Source: Saccharicrinis sp963675435
GTDB taxonomy: Bacteria > Bacteroidota > Bacteroidia > Bacteroidales > Marinilabiliaceae
DNA: 64,000 bases
Direction of reading: 5' to 3'
NCBI GenBank assembly: GCA_963675435.1
Contig: OY776216.1
Coordinates: 3,782,001 to 3,846,000 of the forward strand
In this document: piece by piece, positions 35,182 through 45,495 of the stretch
Layout: every line of letters begins with the position of its first letter
Position numbering within the stretch: position 1 is the stretch's first letter
Position numbers and translations under genes: made by a program
The notes under the pieces: generated by a model
The model's database searches: none
What the model was told of the DNA's origin: nothing
What the model saw: the letters and a program-made list of their open reading frames with translations, nothing else

Positions 35182-37560
35182 ATGCGAAACAGTTTAAAAC
35201 TACTTTTACTCCTTACCATCCAAATTGGCTTATGGTCATGCGATAACAATAAAACGAATTCATACGTACCTGGAAAAAATTCCTTTAACAAAGGTTGGGA
35301 GTTTATTAAAGACGTAGATTCTGATATATCGGAACTTACCCAATCCAATTCAATTCAATGGGAAAAAGTTTCATTACCACATACCGCTCAAATTGAACCT
35401 TTGGTAATTAAAGGAGATCAATGGCAAGGAACATGTTATTATAAAAAGAATTTTACCATCACTAAAGATCTTGCCAACAAACATCTGGGGTTGTACTTTG
35501 AAGGAGCTATGCAAGTTTCGGAAATATACCTGAATGGTAAATTACTAAAAAAGCATTTAGGTGGATATCTTCCGTTTTATGTTGATATTACCAATGAAAC
35601 ATCTACGAATGCAGAAAACTGCTTAATCGTAAAACTAAATAATGAGAATAATCCTTTAGTACCACCAGGAAAGGCTCTGGATGTATTAGATTTTAATTAC
35701 TACAGTGGAATTTATCGTAATGTATGGTTGTATGTTAAAGACCCATTACATATTTCAAATGAATTTGAAGTAGACCATGTAGCAGCAGGTGGTGTATTTG
35801 TTACTTATGATAATGTAAGTAAAAACAACGCCACTGTTAACATTGCAGTGGATATAAAAAACGATGAATCAATTGACAAAAGCTTTAAGATTCAAACAGA
35901 ATTATATAAAGATGATCAATTTATTCAATCAATTACATCACCAAAACATTCTGTTAAAGCAAACTCTACAACAATTGTAAAAAATAAATTAGAAGTAAAA
36001 AATCCTGATCTATGGTCACCAAGTTCTCCTTCATTATATCGTTTGGTTGTCAAAACCCTTTCTGATGGAAAGGAAATTGACCAAAGATCTATAAATATTG
36101 GAATCAGATCATTTGAAATTACAGCTAAAGATGGTTTTAAAATCAATGGTGAAAAATTAAAACTCAGAGGAACAAACCGACATCAGGAATATCCATATGT
36201 TGGGTATGCTTTATCGGATAACGCAAATTATCGCGATGCCTACAAAATTAAGCAAGCCGGATTCAACTTTGTTCGTCTTTCTCATTATCCACAAAGTCAA
36301 TCATTTATTAATGCATGTGATGAGTTGGGTATTTTGGTTATGGATGCAATACCAGGATGGCAGTTTTTTGGTAATAAAGCGTTTCAGGAGAATGCCATTA
36401 AAGATGTAAGAAGAATGGTTCGCGTGGATCGTAACCACCCTTCTGTAATTATTTGGGAAGCTTCTTTAAATGAATCTTTAATGACCAATGAGTTTATGGA
36501 AATATCTCATCAGGTTGTTCATGAAGAGTATCCGGGATCAAATGTTTACACTAGCGGATGGTTAGATTATGCATACGATGTATTTATTCCTGCACGTCAG
36601 CATGCAAAACCTCCGGTTTACTGGAATGATTACAAAAAGGATAAGCCTTTATTTATTGCAGAATATGGAGATTGGGAATATTATGCACAGAATGCAGGTT
36701 TCAATCAAAAGGCTTTTAATGATCTGTCTGATGAAGAACGTACTTCACGTCAGTTAAGGGCTCATGGACAAAAACGTTTAGCACAGCAAGCTTTAAATTA
36801 CCAGGAATCACATAACAGTAACTTACAAGGAAATGCTTTTGGAGATGCCAATTGGTTGATGTTTGACTACAACCGTGGTTATACCAACGACTTGGAAGCA
36901 TCGGGCATCATGGATATTTTCCGCTTACCTAAGTTTGCTTTCTACTTTTATCAAAGTCAGGCTAATATTGGCGAATCATCACTAAAAGGTTTTGCTCAAC
37001 CGATGGTTGCTATTGCAAACTACTACAATGATCCTTCATTTTTAAACATTAAAGTATACAGTAATTGCGATGAAGTGGAACTATTTGTAAACAACAAAAG
37101 CATTGGTAAACAAAAACCTGATCAGGATAGAAATACGACTCATTTAGCTCATCCTCCATTTACTTTTCAACTGGATGCCTTTACTCCGGGACAAATTGAA
37201 GCAAAAGGATATGTAAATGGTAAAGTAGTTGCTCAAGCCACCCAAAAAACACCAGATGATGCAAAAGCAATCAAATTATGGATTGATGAAAGTGGCAAAA
37301 AACTTCAGAGTGGATGCAACGATATTGTATTTGCCTATGCTGCTATCGTGGATGAGAATGGAACCATAAATCCATTGGCCGAGAACAATATTAAATATTC
37401 CATTACCGGAGATGCTGAACTAATAGGCTCAAATCCAATTAATGCAGAAGCAGGTATTGCTACCATTTTACTAAAAGCCGGAGAAAACTCAGGTGCTATA
37501 AACATTTCAGCATCTTCTGAAGGACTTAAATCTGGAAACTTAGAAATAACAATAGAATAA
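35182..37560 (+). CDS. GH2 glycoside hydrolase, probable beta-galactosidase, lipoprotein
   Basis: A 792-residue lipoprotein: MRNSLKLLLLLTIQIGLWSC is a signal peptide with a lipobox. I therefore start at the ATG at 35182 and not at 35146. The N-terminal sugar-binding jelly roll (about 25-200; WQGTCYYKKNFTI) is followed by an Ig-like domain, the GH2 barrel and a C-terminal Ig-like/DUF4982-type region (about 640-792). Acid/base Glu431 is in SLNES and the nucleophile Glu494 in FIAEYGDWE. Family GH2 includes beta-galactosidases, beta-mannosidases and beta-glucuronidases; the neighbouring galactanases favour release of galactose from galacto-oligosaccharides. Specificity is inferred from context. 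Confidence 0.9.
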   Translation: MRNSLKLLLLLTIQIGLWSCDNNKTNSYVPGKNSFNKGWEFIKDVDSDISELTQSNSIQWEKVSLPHTAQIEPLVIKGDQWQGTCYYKKNFTITKDLANKHLGLYFEGAMQVSEIYLNGKLLKKHLGGYLPFYVDITNETSTNAENCLIVKLNNENNPLVPPGKALDVLDFNYYSGIYRNVWLYVKDPLHISNEFEVDHVAAGGVFVTYDNVSKNNATVNIAVDIKNDESIDKSFKIQTELYKDDQFIQSITSPKHSVKANSTTIVKNKLEVKNPDLWSPSSPSLYRLVVKTLSDGKEIDQRSINIGIRSFEITAKDGFKINGEKLKLRGTNRHQEYPYVGYALSDNANYRDAYKIKQAGFNFVRLSHYPQSQSFINACDELGILVMDAIPGWQFFGNKAFQENAIKDVRRMVRVDRNHPSVIIWEASLNESLMTNEFMEISHQVVHEEYPGSNVYTSGWLDYAYDVFIPARQHAKPPVYWNDYKKDKPLFIAEYGDWEYYAQNAGFNQKAFNDLSDEERTSRQLRAHGQKRLAQQALNYQESHNSNLQGNAFGDANWLMFDYNRGYTNDLEASGIMDIFRLPKFAFYFYQSQANIGESSLKGFAQPMVAIANYYNDPSFLNIKVYSNCDEVELFVNNKSIGKQKPDQDRNTTHLAHPPFTFQLDAFTPGQIEAKGYVNGKVVAQATQKTPDDAKAIKLWIDESGKKLQSGCNDIVFAYAAIVDENGTINPLAENNIKYSITGDAELIGSNPINAEAGIATILLKAGENSGAINISASSEGLKSGNLEITIE

Positions 37561-37655
37561 TAAAGCATGCACATTTATTTATCAAAAAAAGAAAAACTAA
37601 GTCTAAAAAACAGTGTCAATCATTACTTTTTTAATTAATCAAAGAATAATAAAAT

Positions 37656-40598
37656 ATGAAAATCAGTATTAAAATAAGGTTGGTCTTAATGATCTTGTTT
37701 TGTAGTCTGGGAGCAGGAACTTTTGCACAACAGATTCAAATATCAGGGTCTGTTTTGGATGCCAAAACAAAAGAGCCTATTCCCGGAGTTACTGTTGTTG
37801 TTAAAGGAACAACAAGAGGGGTCATTACAGATTTTAATGGCGATTACAGAATTGATGCCAGCACAAGTGAAACATTAATGTTCTCTTTTATTGGATTTCA
37901 AACACAGGAGTTACCATTGGTAAATGCTGAAACAACTACTATTTATTTACAGCCCGATGTAGTTAGTGTAGATGAAGTGGTTGTTGTTGGATACGGGCAA
38001 CAGAAAAAAGGTGATTTAACCGGAGCCGTTTCTAATGTTTCGGCAAAGGATTTTAATCAGGGTACGGTTAGTTCTCCTGCTCAGTTAATCAACGGTAAAG
38101 TTTCAGGAGTTCAAATTACTTCAGGTAGTGGATCTCCTTCAAGCGGAAGTACCATCCGTATTCGTGGAGGAGCTTCATTAAATGCCAGTAACGATCCTTT
38201 AATTGTATTGGATGGTGTACCAATGGAAGCTGGTGGTATCAGTGGTAATAAAGACAACTTTTTAAGTTTGATTAATCCTAGTGATATTGAAAGCATGACG
38301 ATTTTAAAAGATGCTTCATCTACTGCCATCTACGGTTCAAGAGCTTCAAACGGTGTAATTATCATTACCACTAAAAAGGGTTCTCAGGATAAAATGAAGG
38401 TTAGTTTTTCAACCAACAATTCCATTCAGGTTAAAACCAAATTAGCTGATATGTTATCTACAGCTCAGTTTCGCAACCTGGTTCAATCAGAAGGTTCTGA
38501 AGAACAGATTGCCATTCTTGGATCTGAAAATACAAACTGGAATGATGAAGTTTTTAAACCAGCTTTTGGATCAGACAACAACCTAAGCATTTCAGGTGCT
38601 ATTGCCAATGTTCCTTATCGTGTATCAATTGGTTATTATGATCAGGATGGTATTTTAAGAACCGACAATATGAAAAGATCAACAGGTAACTTATCTGTTT
38701 CTCCTAGTTTCTTTGATGACCATCTAAAGGTTAATTTAGGTGTTAAAGGCTCTTACAACAAAAACACTTTTGCTAACACCAGTGCTATTTGGGGTGCGGC
38801 AACATTTAACCCTACTATACCTGTGTATTCTGATAACAACAAATTTGGTGGATATTACGAGGCCATTGATGCAGAAGGTAATCCTGTAAATGGTGCTGTT
38901 TTAAATCCGTTAGGAATGCTTGAGCAGTATCATTCAAGTAGTACTATCAACAGAGTTATTGGTAATATGGATGTGGATTACAAATTGCACTTTTTACCAG
39001 ACCTGCGTTTACATGCTACTTTAGGTTACGATTATGCTGAGGGTGAAGGAAGTATTTACGTTCCGGCATCTGCAGCACAATACTATTTAAGCGATGGTCG
39101 AAATTATACATACGGTCCTCAAAAGAAAGAAAACAAACTGTTAACAACCTATTTGAATTATAAAAAACAGCTTGAAAACATTAACAGTAACATTGATTTT
39201 ACTTTAGGTTACGATTATCAGACTTGGAAAAGTACAACTGATGCATATGAAAACTATAATACATTAGGTGTTTCACAAGGTTCGGTTGCAGCAGATGATC
39301 AGCGACATGCTTTAATCTCTTATTATGGTAGACTAAATTACAATTTTAAATCTAAGTATATGCTAACGGCTACAATCCGTCAGGATGGAACTTCTCGTTT
39401 TAGCGATGATAATCGTTGGGGTACATTTCCTTCTGTAGCATTAGCTTGGAGACTTTCTGAAGAATCTTTCTTAGCTGGTATTGATGCTTTATCAAACTTA
39501 AAATTAAGAGCCAGCTTTGGTATTACAGGTCAACAGGAAGGTATTGGAAACTATAAATATTTACCAGTTTATACCATTAGCCAGTTGGGCGCGCAGTATA
39601 TTTTCGGTTCTGATGCCATCAACACCTATCGACCTGAAGCTTATATTTCAGACTTAAAGTGGGAAACAACAAAGGCTTACAACTATGGTATTGATTTCGG
39701 ATTTATAAACAACCGTATCTCCGGTTCTGTTGAATATTACACTCGTAAAACTGAGGATCTGTTAGCTACAGTTCCTTCTCCTGCAGGTACTAACTTCGAC
39801 AAGAACATCTTAACAAATGTAGGAAATGTAGATAGTGAGGGAGTTGAAGTTTCATTAAACCTTACTCCTATTGCCACAGAAACATGGGGCTGGGATCTGA
39901 GTTTTAATGCTACATGGCAAAAGCAAACTATTAAAAACCTTTCTATCATTCCTGGAACTGAAATTACAAATACTTCAGTTGGTCCTACCATTGATAGTTA
40001 CCATTTTCAGGTTTTAACAGAAGGATATGCGCCTTATATGTTCTATGTTCACCATCAGTTATATTCTGAAGACGGAAAACCAATAGAAGGTGCTTATGCT
40101 GATATTAATAACGATGGCAATATCAATACTGCCGATTTATACAGATATCATTCTCCATCTCCTGATTACATTCTTGGATTCAGTACTTCTGTACAATATA
40201 AAAAGTGGAGTTTAAGTACAAGTCTTCGTTCATATATTGGAAACTATGCCTACAACGGAATGGCTATGAATGCAGGAGCTTTCGGAACGATGTCGTACAA
40301 TGCATATCAGTTAAACAACTTACATAAAAGTTATCTGGAAACAGGTTTCCAAAGCAGACAATATCTATCGGATTACTATGTTGAGAATGCATCATTCTTA
40401 AAAATGGATAACCTTTCGTTAGGCTACAATTTTGGCAAGGTAAAGGATATGTTTAATCTGAATGTAACAGCAATGGTTCAAAATGTATTTACCATTACAA
40501 AGTACTCTGGTGTTGATCCTGAAATTTCAAATGGAGTGGATAAATCATTCTATCCTCGTCCACGAATTTTCTCTGTGAGTTTAGGTATTGACTTTTAA
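37656..40598 (+). CDS. SusC-like TonB-dependent outer-membrane transporter
   Basis: A 980-residue importer for oligosaccharides. Signal peptide to about residue 25 (FAQQIQISG). A carboxypeptidase-regulatory-like extension at about 28-105 (DAKTKEPIPGVTVVVKGTTR) is followed by the SusC-specific VVVVGYGQQKKGDLTGAV, then the plug (VSGVQITSGSGSPSSGSTIR; DASSTAIYGSRASNGVIIIT) and a 22-strand barrel ending in PRPRIFSVSLGIDF with a terminal Phe. It pairs with the SusD lipoprotein 17 bases downstream. Together they bind and import galacto-oligosaccharides using TonB energy. The galactan specificity comes from the neighbouring enzymes. Confidence 0.95.
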   Translation: MKISIKIRLVLMILFCSLGAGTFAQQIQISGSVLDAKTKEPIPGVTVVVKGTTRGVITDFNGDYRIDASTSETLMFSFIGFQTQELPLVNAETTTIYLQPDVVSVDEVVVVGYGQQKKGDLTGAVSNVSAKDFNQGTVSSPAQLINGKVSGVQITSGSGSPSSGSTIRIRGGASLNASNDPLIVLDGVPMEAGGISGNKDNFLSLINPSDIESMTILKDASSTAIYGSRASNGVIIITTKKGSQDKMKVSFSTNNSIQVKTKLADMLSTAQFRNLVQSEGSEEQIAILGSENTNWNDEVFKPAFGSDNNLSISGAIANVPYRVSIGYYDQDGILRTDNMKRSTGNLSVSPSFFDDHLKVNLGVKGSYNKNTFANTSAIWGAATFNPTIPVYSDNNKFGGYYEAIDAEGNPVNGAVLNPLGMLEQYHSSSTINRVIGNMDVDYKLHFLPDLRLHATLGYDYAEGEGSIYVPASAAQYYLSDGRNYTYGPQKKENKLLTTYLNYKKQLENINSNIDFTLGYDYQTWKSTTDAYENYNTLGVSQGSVAADDQRHALISYYGRLNYNFKSKYMLTATIRQDGTSRFSDDNRWGTFPSVALAWRLSEESFLAGIDALSNLKLRASFGITGQQEGIGNYKYLPVYTISQLGAQYIFGSDAINTYRPEAYISDLKWETTKAYNYGIDFGFINNRISGSVEYYTRKTEDLLATVPSPAGTNFDKNILTNVGNVDSEGVEVSLNLTPIATETWGWDLSFNATWQKQTIKNLSIIPGTEITNTSVGPTIDSYHFQVLTEGYAPYMFYVHHQLYSEDGKPIEGAYADINNDGNINTADLYRYHSPSPDYILGFSTSVQYKKWSLSTSLRSYIGNYAYNGMAMNAGAFGTMSYNAYQLNNLHKSYLETGFQSRQYLSDYYVENASFLKMDNLSLGYNFGKVKDMFNLNVTAMVQNVFTITKYSGVDPEISNGVDKSFYPRPRIFSVSLGIDF

Positions 40599-40615
40599 TT
40601 ATTAAAGATCTAAAA

Positions 40616-42214
40616 ATGAAGAAATTATTATATACATTATTTATTGTAAATGTTCTCATTTACACATCTTGCACCAGCGAATTAGATCAATATCCAAACA
40701 TTGAAGAAACATCGCAAACGGTGTATGCTGATCCTGCCAATTATATTTCAGCTTTGGCTAAGTGTTATTCATCATTTGTTACTGCCGGACAAGAAAAAGG
40801 TGGTGGTGATGCCGACGCATTAGACCTAAGCAGTAACAATGGTTACGACTATATGCGTTGTTATTTTAACGTGCAGGAAGCTGGAACTGATGAACTGGGT
40901 TTTACCTGGATTGAAGGTGATAACATTGGTGATTTAACCTTCTTAACATGGGATGCCAACGATCCTTGGGTGGCAGATATGTACTACCGTTGTTATTACT
41001 CTATTTCTCTATGTAATGAGTTTTTGAAGAATTGTACTGATTCTAAAATTTCCGGATTTACAGAAGAGGAACAAGCTGCTATCAGATTATACAAAGAAGA
41101 AGCTCGTTTCCTTCGTGCATTATCATACTTCCACGCCATGGACCTGTTTCATGATATCCCATTTGCAGATGAAGATGTTATAGGTAGTTCAACTCTTCCT
41201 GAAAAAAAATCTTCAGCTCAGATATTTAACTTTTTAACTACTGAATTAAAAGACTGTAGCGAAAACATGTTAGATATTGACGCTTGCGAATATGGTCATG
41301 CTCCACGCGCTGCAGCCTGGATGTTACTATCTCGCATGTATTTAAATGCAGAAACCTATGAAGTGGGTGCCAAATACGATTCTTGTATGATCTACTCTCA
41401 AAAAGTAATTGATGAAGGTTACGCATTGCAAGCTGATTATAATAAACTATTTAACGCTGATAACCACTTAAGAGTAGGTCGTGGTAATGAAATTATTTAT
41501 CCTTTGGTTGTTGATGCTACACATGTGCTTTCATGGGGTGCTACTACATATTTGGTATGTGGTGAAGTAGATACTGACAACGGACCTGCTGCTGAAAGTG
41601 TTGGTGTTGCAAGTGCATGGAGTATGTTCAGAGTAAGAGGTGAAATTCCAGCCTTATTCGACATGGATAATGATTACAGAGCGATGTTTTATACTGATGG
41701 CCAAAGTCAGTATATGGATAATGGTGTAGACGACAGAACAGGTGGATATTTTGTACAAAAATGGAGTAACCTGAATGATGCAGGCGAAGCTGCTACCAAC
41801 ACATCCAGCGATGGTGTAAACACTGATTTCCCAATGTTCCGTTTAGCGGATGCTTATTTAATGTATGCTGAAGCTGCTGCACGTTCAAATACCAATATGT
41901 CAACCGCTTTGGGTTATGTAAATGATTTAAGAACCATGCGTAATGCATCTACAGTAACAGAAAGTAATTTAATGGCAACTACCGATGGTATTCCATATAA
42001 GTTTTTTCTTGACGAAAGAGGTAGAGAGTTATACTGGGAGTGTGTAAGAAGAACTGATTTAGTTCGTTTCAATTGCTTTACTTCAGATAATTACATCTGG
42101 CAATGGAAAGGTGGCGTTAAAGATGGTAAAGCTGTAGATGAAAAGTACAACATCTACCCTATTCCAAATGCAGAATTATCAGCTAATCCAAATTTATCAA
42201 ACGACGATTATTAG
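40616..42214 (+). CDS. SusD-like outer-membrane lipoprotein (RagB/SusD family)
   Basis: A 532-residue lipoprotein (lipobox VLIYTSC near residue 19). It is all-helical with TPR-like units typical of SusD: EARFLRALSYFHAMDLFHDIPFADE, then RAAAWMLLSRMYLNAETY. The C-terminal signature is MFRLADAYLMYAEAAARS followed by YVNDLRTMRNAS and LDERGRELYWECVRRTDLVRF, ending in YPIPNAELSANPNL. SusD caps the SusC barrel and captures glycans at the surface. Translation is closely coupled to SusC (17-base gap) and to the SusE/F-like gene (15-base gap). Identification is very secure, substrate inferred. Confidence 0.95.
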   Translation: MKKLLYTLFIVNVLIYTSCTSELDQYPNIEETSQTVYADPANYISALAKCYSSFVTAGQEKGGGDADALDLSSNNGYDYMRCYFNVQEAGTDELGFTWIEGDNIGDLTFLTWDANDPWVADMYYRCYYSISLCNEFLKNCTDSKISGFTEEEQAAIRLYKEEARFLRALSYFHAMDLFHDIPFADEDVIGSSTLPEKKSSAQIFNFLTTELKDCSENMLDIDACEYGHAPRAAAWMLLSRMYLNAETYEVGAKYDSCMIYSQKVIDEGYALQADYNKLFNADNHLRVGRGNEIIYPLVVDATHVLSWGATTYLVCGEVDTDNGPAAESVGVASAWSMFRVRGEIPALFDMDNDYRAMFYTDGQSQYMDNGVDDRTGGYFVQKWSNLNDAGEAATNTSSDGVNTDFPMFRLADAYLMYAEAAARSNTNMSTALGYVNDLRTMRNASTVTESNLMATTDGIPYKFFLDERGRELYWECVRRTDLVRFNCFTSDNYIWQWKGGVKDGKAVDEKYNIYPIPNAELSANPNLSNDDY

Positions 42215-42229
42215 TAAAAAGATATTATT

Positions 42230-44200
42230 ATGAACAAATTATTCATATATCTGGCATTATGCTGTATTGCAATCTTTACAGCATGTGAAAATGATGGAGA
42301 CAAAATTATTGTTTCCGGATTGGGTTCATCTGATATTGTTTCCAGTGAATCTGACATTGTATTGACCAAGGAGAATAAAGATGCTCCAATGTTAGCCTTA
42401 ACATGGAATGAAAGTGAACTAACGATTAGTAATCAGACAATGAGTTTGCCTTCAATTATTCCTAATACCATACTCGAAATTTCAGATACAGAAAACTTCA
42501 AGAAAATACTAACTGTAGAACCTAATGAGAACATATATTCTTTTACTGGTGCAGCATTAAATACATTGGCTAAAAACTTTGAGTTTACACCCGATGAAAG
42601 TGTACCTATGTATTTCAGAGTTAATGTTGCTTATGGTGATAATACAAAATCGTATTACAGCAATACTGTTGTTGCAAATATCACAAGCTATACCATAGAC
42701 ATGACTAAAGGATTTATCCTTGATTCAGATCATGCGGAAACTGGTTTTGTTCTTTATTCTCCTGATTCTGATGGTGAATATTATGGATTTACCGGTTCCG
42801 GTGCCTGGTTTAACTGGTATTTATTAGAAGGTGATGGAACTGTTTGGGGTAATGATGGCGTTGATGGAACAGAGTTTTTATTATCTGCTGATGAATCTAC
42901 ACATTGGAACTTCTGGTATCCTGGTCAGGGTGGATGTTATTATACCACTTTAAGTGCTTCAAACCAGCAATGGACAGCCACTTATATTCCATCATTAACC
43001 TTAAGTGGAGATTTAGAGGCAGAAATGACTTTTGAAAAATCAGAAGTGAAATGGTTTGTTTCAGTTACAACAACAACCGATAACGCTACTGTTAAGGTAA
43101 GTACAACAGAAGCTAAGTTATACAACCTTTCAACAGGTACTAGTGATGATGCTGCTGTAGCTCGTGAAATTGGTTTTATTCCTGCTGCAGATGGAAGTTT
43201 ATCTTTTGATATGACAGCTGCAAATGCAGGTGATATTACATTTGGAACTGCAGGAGATTATACGCTAACATTCTATCTTGCTGATCCTACAAACTGGCAT
43301 TACGAAATTACGGAAGGCTCAACGGTTGTTGAAGAACCTGTAAGTCCTTACTTATATTTACCTGGTATTGATGATGGTATCACCAATAACTGGACATTTG
43401 ATAATTACTTAAGATTATTGAGTGAAGATGATCTTACTTACGCTGGAATTGTTAATGTGAATTCAAAATATGGATACGAATTGGCAATAGAAGATGGTAA
43501 CTGGGATGACGTATACAAATTAGGTGAAACAGAAGGTTCTCTTGCATTCCAGAGTGCTGATAATATTCCGACTCCGGGTATCGGTTTGTATTTACTTCAG
43601 GCTGATTTAACTAAACTTACTTATTCGCACACTGAGGTTACCAGTGTTAGTTATGCCGGATTTAACGATGACTGGACTTTGGTTGAAATGACTCCTGCTT
43701 CAGTTGAAGGTGTTTACACAAGTAGCGTTACAATTAGTGCCGCATCTGAATGGGGAGCAAAGCTATATTTAAATGGTGGTTGGGATTATCATTTCGGTGG
43801 TTCTGAAGGTATCCTTTATTATAATGGTGATGGACTTACTGATGATGCTTCTATCAATACGGGAACTTACGATTTAGTTGCTGATGTAATTAACCATACT
43901 TATGTATTATTAGGTAACGAAGTTTATATTACAGGTTTAAATGATGTTTGGGATTTTGAATCTGTAGTACTCACAAAATCAAGTACAGGGGTTTATAGCG
44001 GAACAGCAACAATAAATACACCTTCACCTTGGGGAATGGCAATTCATATTGATCAATCATGGAACAGATATTTTGGTGGGGCATTTGACTCATTAACATA
44101 TTTGGGAGAGAACATTACTGATGATCAGAGTTTGCCAAATGGTACTTATAATGTCACTGTTGACTTTATTAATAACACATGTTCGTTTGAGGCTCAATAA
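42230..44200 (+). CDS. SusE/SusF-like surface glycan-binding lipoprotein with repeated C-terminal modules
   Basis: A 656-residue lipoprotein (lipobox AIFTAC near residue 19). Residues about 30-150 match the SusE N-terminal domain (SSESDIVLTKENKDAPMLAL followed by TWNE). Residues about 155-300 are beta-rich (FVLYSPDSDGEYYGFTGSGA; WFNWYLLEGDG). Three similar segments end the protein: about 374-468 (LYLPGIDDGITNNW), 471-560 (GFNDDWTLVEMTP) and 563-656 (VYITGLNDVWDFESVVLTKS). The latter two share GxNDxW, W-G-x-K/A, FGG and DDxS patterns. They are probably carbohydrate-binding modules like those of SusE/SusF. It likely binds galactan at the surface. Confidence 0.85.
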   Translation: MNKLFIYLALCCIAIFTACENDGDKIIVSGLGSSDIVSSESDIVLTKENKDAPMLALTWNESELTISNQTMSLPSIIPNTILEISDTENFKKILTVEPNENIYSFTGAALNTLAKNFEFTPDESVPMYFRVNVAYGDNTKSYYSNTVVANITSYTIDMTKGFILDSDHAETGFVLYSPDSDGEYYGFTGSGAWFNWYLLEGDGTVWGNDGVDGTEFLLSADESTHWNFWYPGQGGCYYTTLSASNQQWTATYIPSLTLSGDLEAEMTFEKSEVKWFVSVTTTTDNATVKVSTTEAKLYNLSTGTSDDAAVAREIGFIPAADGSLSFDMTAANAGDITFGTAGDYTLTFYLADPTNWHYEITEGSTVVEEPVSPYLYLPGIDDGITNNWTFDNYLRLLSEDDLTYAGIVNVNSKYGYELAIEDGNWDDVYKLGETEGSLAFQSADNIPTPGIGLYLLQADLTKLTYSHTEVTSVSYAGFNDDWTLVEMTPASVEGVYTSSVTISAASEWGAKLYLNGGWDYHFGGSEGILYYNGDGLTDDASINTGTYDLVADVINHTYVLLGNEVYITGLNDVWDFESVVLTKSSTGVYSGTATINTPSPWGMAIHIDQSWNRYFGGAFDSLTYLGENITDDQSLPNGTYNVTVDFINNTCSFEAQ

Positions 44201-44237
44201 GTTCTCTTATTATAGCCCTTTTTAATATCTGTAAAAA

Positions 44238-44272
44238 TGAGATAAGGTATTCTAAACGGATACTTTATCTCA
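44238..44272 (+). repeat. Intercistronic hairpin before the second GH53
   Basis: TGAGATAAGGTAT (44238-44250) pairs with ATACTTTATCTCA (44260-44272), with one G-T pair. No T tract follows. It could lower expression of the last gene or protect the upstream mRNA. Confidence 0.6.
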
Positions 44273-44304
44273 TACTAAAAAGAAATAATATAATTTATCT
44301 AACA

Positions 44305-45381
44305 ATGAAGATTCAAAAATTACTTTATCTCATATTATTCCTCTTCATCGCTTTTACGTCTTGCGATGATGATGATAACAAAAAAACAGTTCCTGTTGAT
44401 CCTCCAGTTGAAAAAGATATGAGTGATTTTGCCAGAGGAGCTGATGTAAGCTGGCTGACTGAAATGGAAAGTCAGGACGTTTTGTTTTACAATGCTGAGG
44501 GTGCAGAAACAGAATGCATGGAGTTACTTAAAGACATGGATATGAACGCCATTCGTTTAAGAGTATGGGTTGATCCAACAGATGGGTGGTGTAATAAAAC
44601 CGACTTTTTGGTAAAAGCAAAACGTGCCAATGACCTTAAAATGCGCATTATGGTTGATTTTCATTACAGTGATAGCTGGGCTGATCCGGGTAAACAAAAT
44701 AAACCAGCTGCTTGGGAAGGTTTAACATTTCCTGAATTAGTATCTGCTGTTGAAGCGCATACCAGTGATGTTTTAACGGCTTTGAAAGATTGGGGAATAA
44801 CACCTGAATGGGTTCAGATAGGTAATGAAACTACCCACGGAATGCTTTGGGACGATGATGAGTCCATATCTGGTGATTTAACGGCTAACAACGGAGCTAA
44901 TTATACGCAATTACATAATGCAGCTTACGATGTTGTTAAAAGTATATTCCCTGAAACCAAGGTTGTTTTACATATTGACCGAGGTAACCGTAGCGATCTG
45001 ACACAGAATCTACTGACAACAACAACTGTAAATAACATTAAAATTGATGTGTTGGGATTTTCTCTTTATCCTGAAGTCGATAACTGGGAAAGTTATACTA
45101 CTTTATGCATGAATAATATGCAATGGGTTGTAGACACTTATGGTTTAGATGTTATGATTTGCGAAGTTGGAATGTCAAACGATGCTCCTAAAACAGCTAA
45201 TTTATTTTTGTCACAATTAGTAAGTCAGGTAAGCGCAATTACCGACAACCAGGGAAACAGTAAAGGTTTAGGTGTATTTTACTGGGAACCTCAATGCTAC
45301 AACAATTGGAAAGGTTATACCAAAGGAGCTTTTGACTCAGAAGGTATGCCAACTGATGCGTTAAATGCTTTTGCAAAATAA
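44305..45381 (+). CDS. GH53 endo-beta-1,4-galactanase, lipoprotein (second copy)
   Basis: A 358-residue lipoprotein: signal LLYLILFLFIAFTSC followed by an Asp-rich start (DDDDNKK) that may favour surface export. Barrel features: FARGADVSWLTEMESQDVLF, NAIRLRVWVDPTDGW, and IMVDFHYSDSWADPGKQNKP. The acid/base Glu175 is in QIGNETTHGM and the nucleophile Glu287 in MICEVGMS. LGVFYWEPQCYNNWKG lies near the end. It is the last gene of the locus, matching the position of galactanases in known Bacteroidetes galactan loci. The Asp-rich segment after the lipid Cys differs from the first GH53 copy, which lacks it, so the two may sit on different faces of the outer membrane. Confidence 0.94.
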   Translation: MKIQKLLYLILFLFIAFTSCDDDDNKKTVPVDPPVEKDMSDFARGADVSWLTEMESQDVLFYNAEGAETECMELLKDMDMNAIRLRVWVDPTDGWCNKTDFLVKAKRANDLKMRIMVDFHYSDSWADPGKQNKPAAWEGLTFPELVSAVEAHTSDVLTALKDWGITPEWVQIGNETTHGMLWDDDESISGDLTANNGANYTQLHNAAYDVVKSIFPETKVVLHIDRGNRSDLTQNLLTTTTVNNIKIDVLGFSLYPEVDNWESYTTLCMNNMQWVVDTYGLDVMICEVGMSNDAPKTANLFLSQLVSQVSAITDNQGNSKGLGVFYWEPQCYNNWKGYTKGAFDSEGMPTDALNAFAK

Positions 45382-45495
45382 AAAACAAGAAGAAGGAAGA
45401 ATGAAGATCATTCTATATCAAGCATATCTTGATTAACACCAAAACTTTTGTCTTGTTAGAATTAATATCATTAAAACTTTATCAAAGAGAATTTT

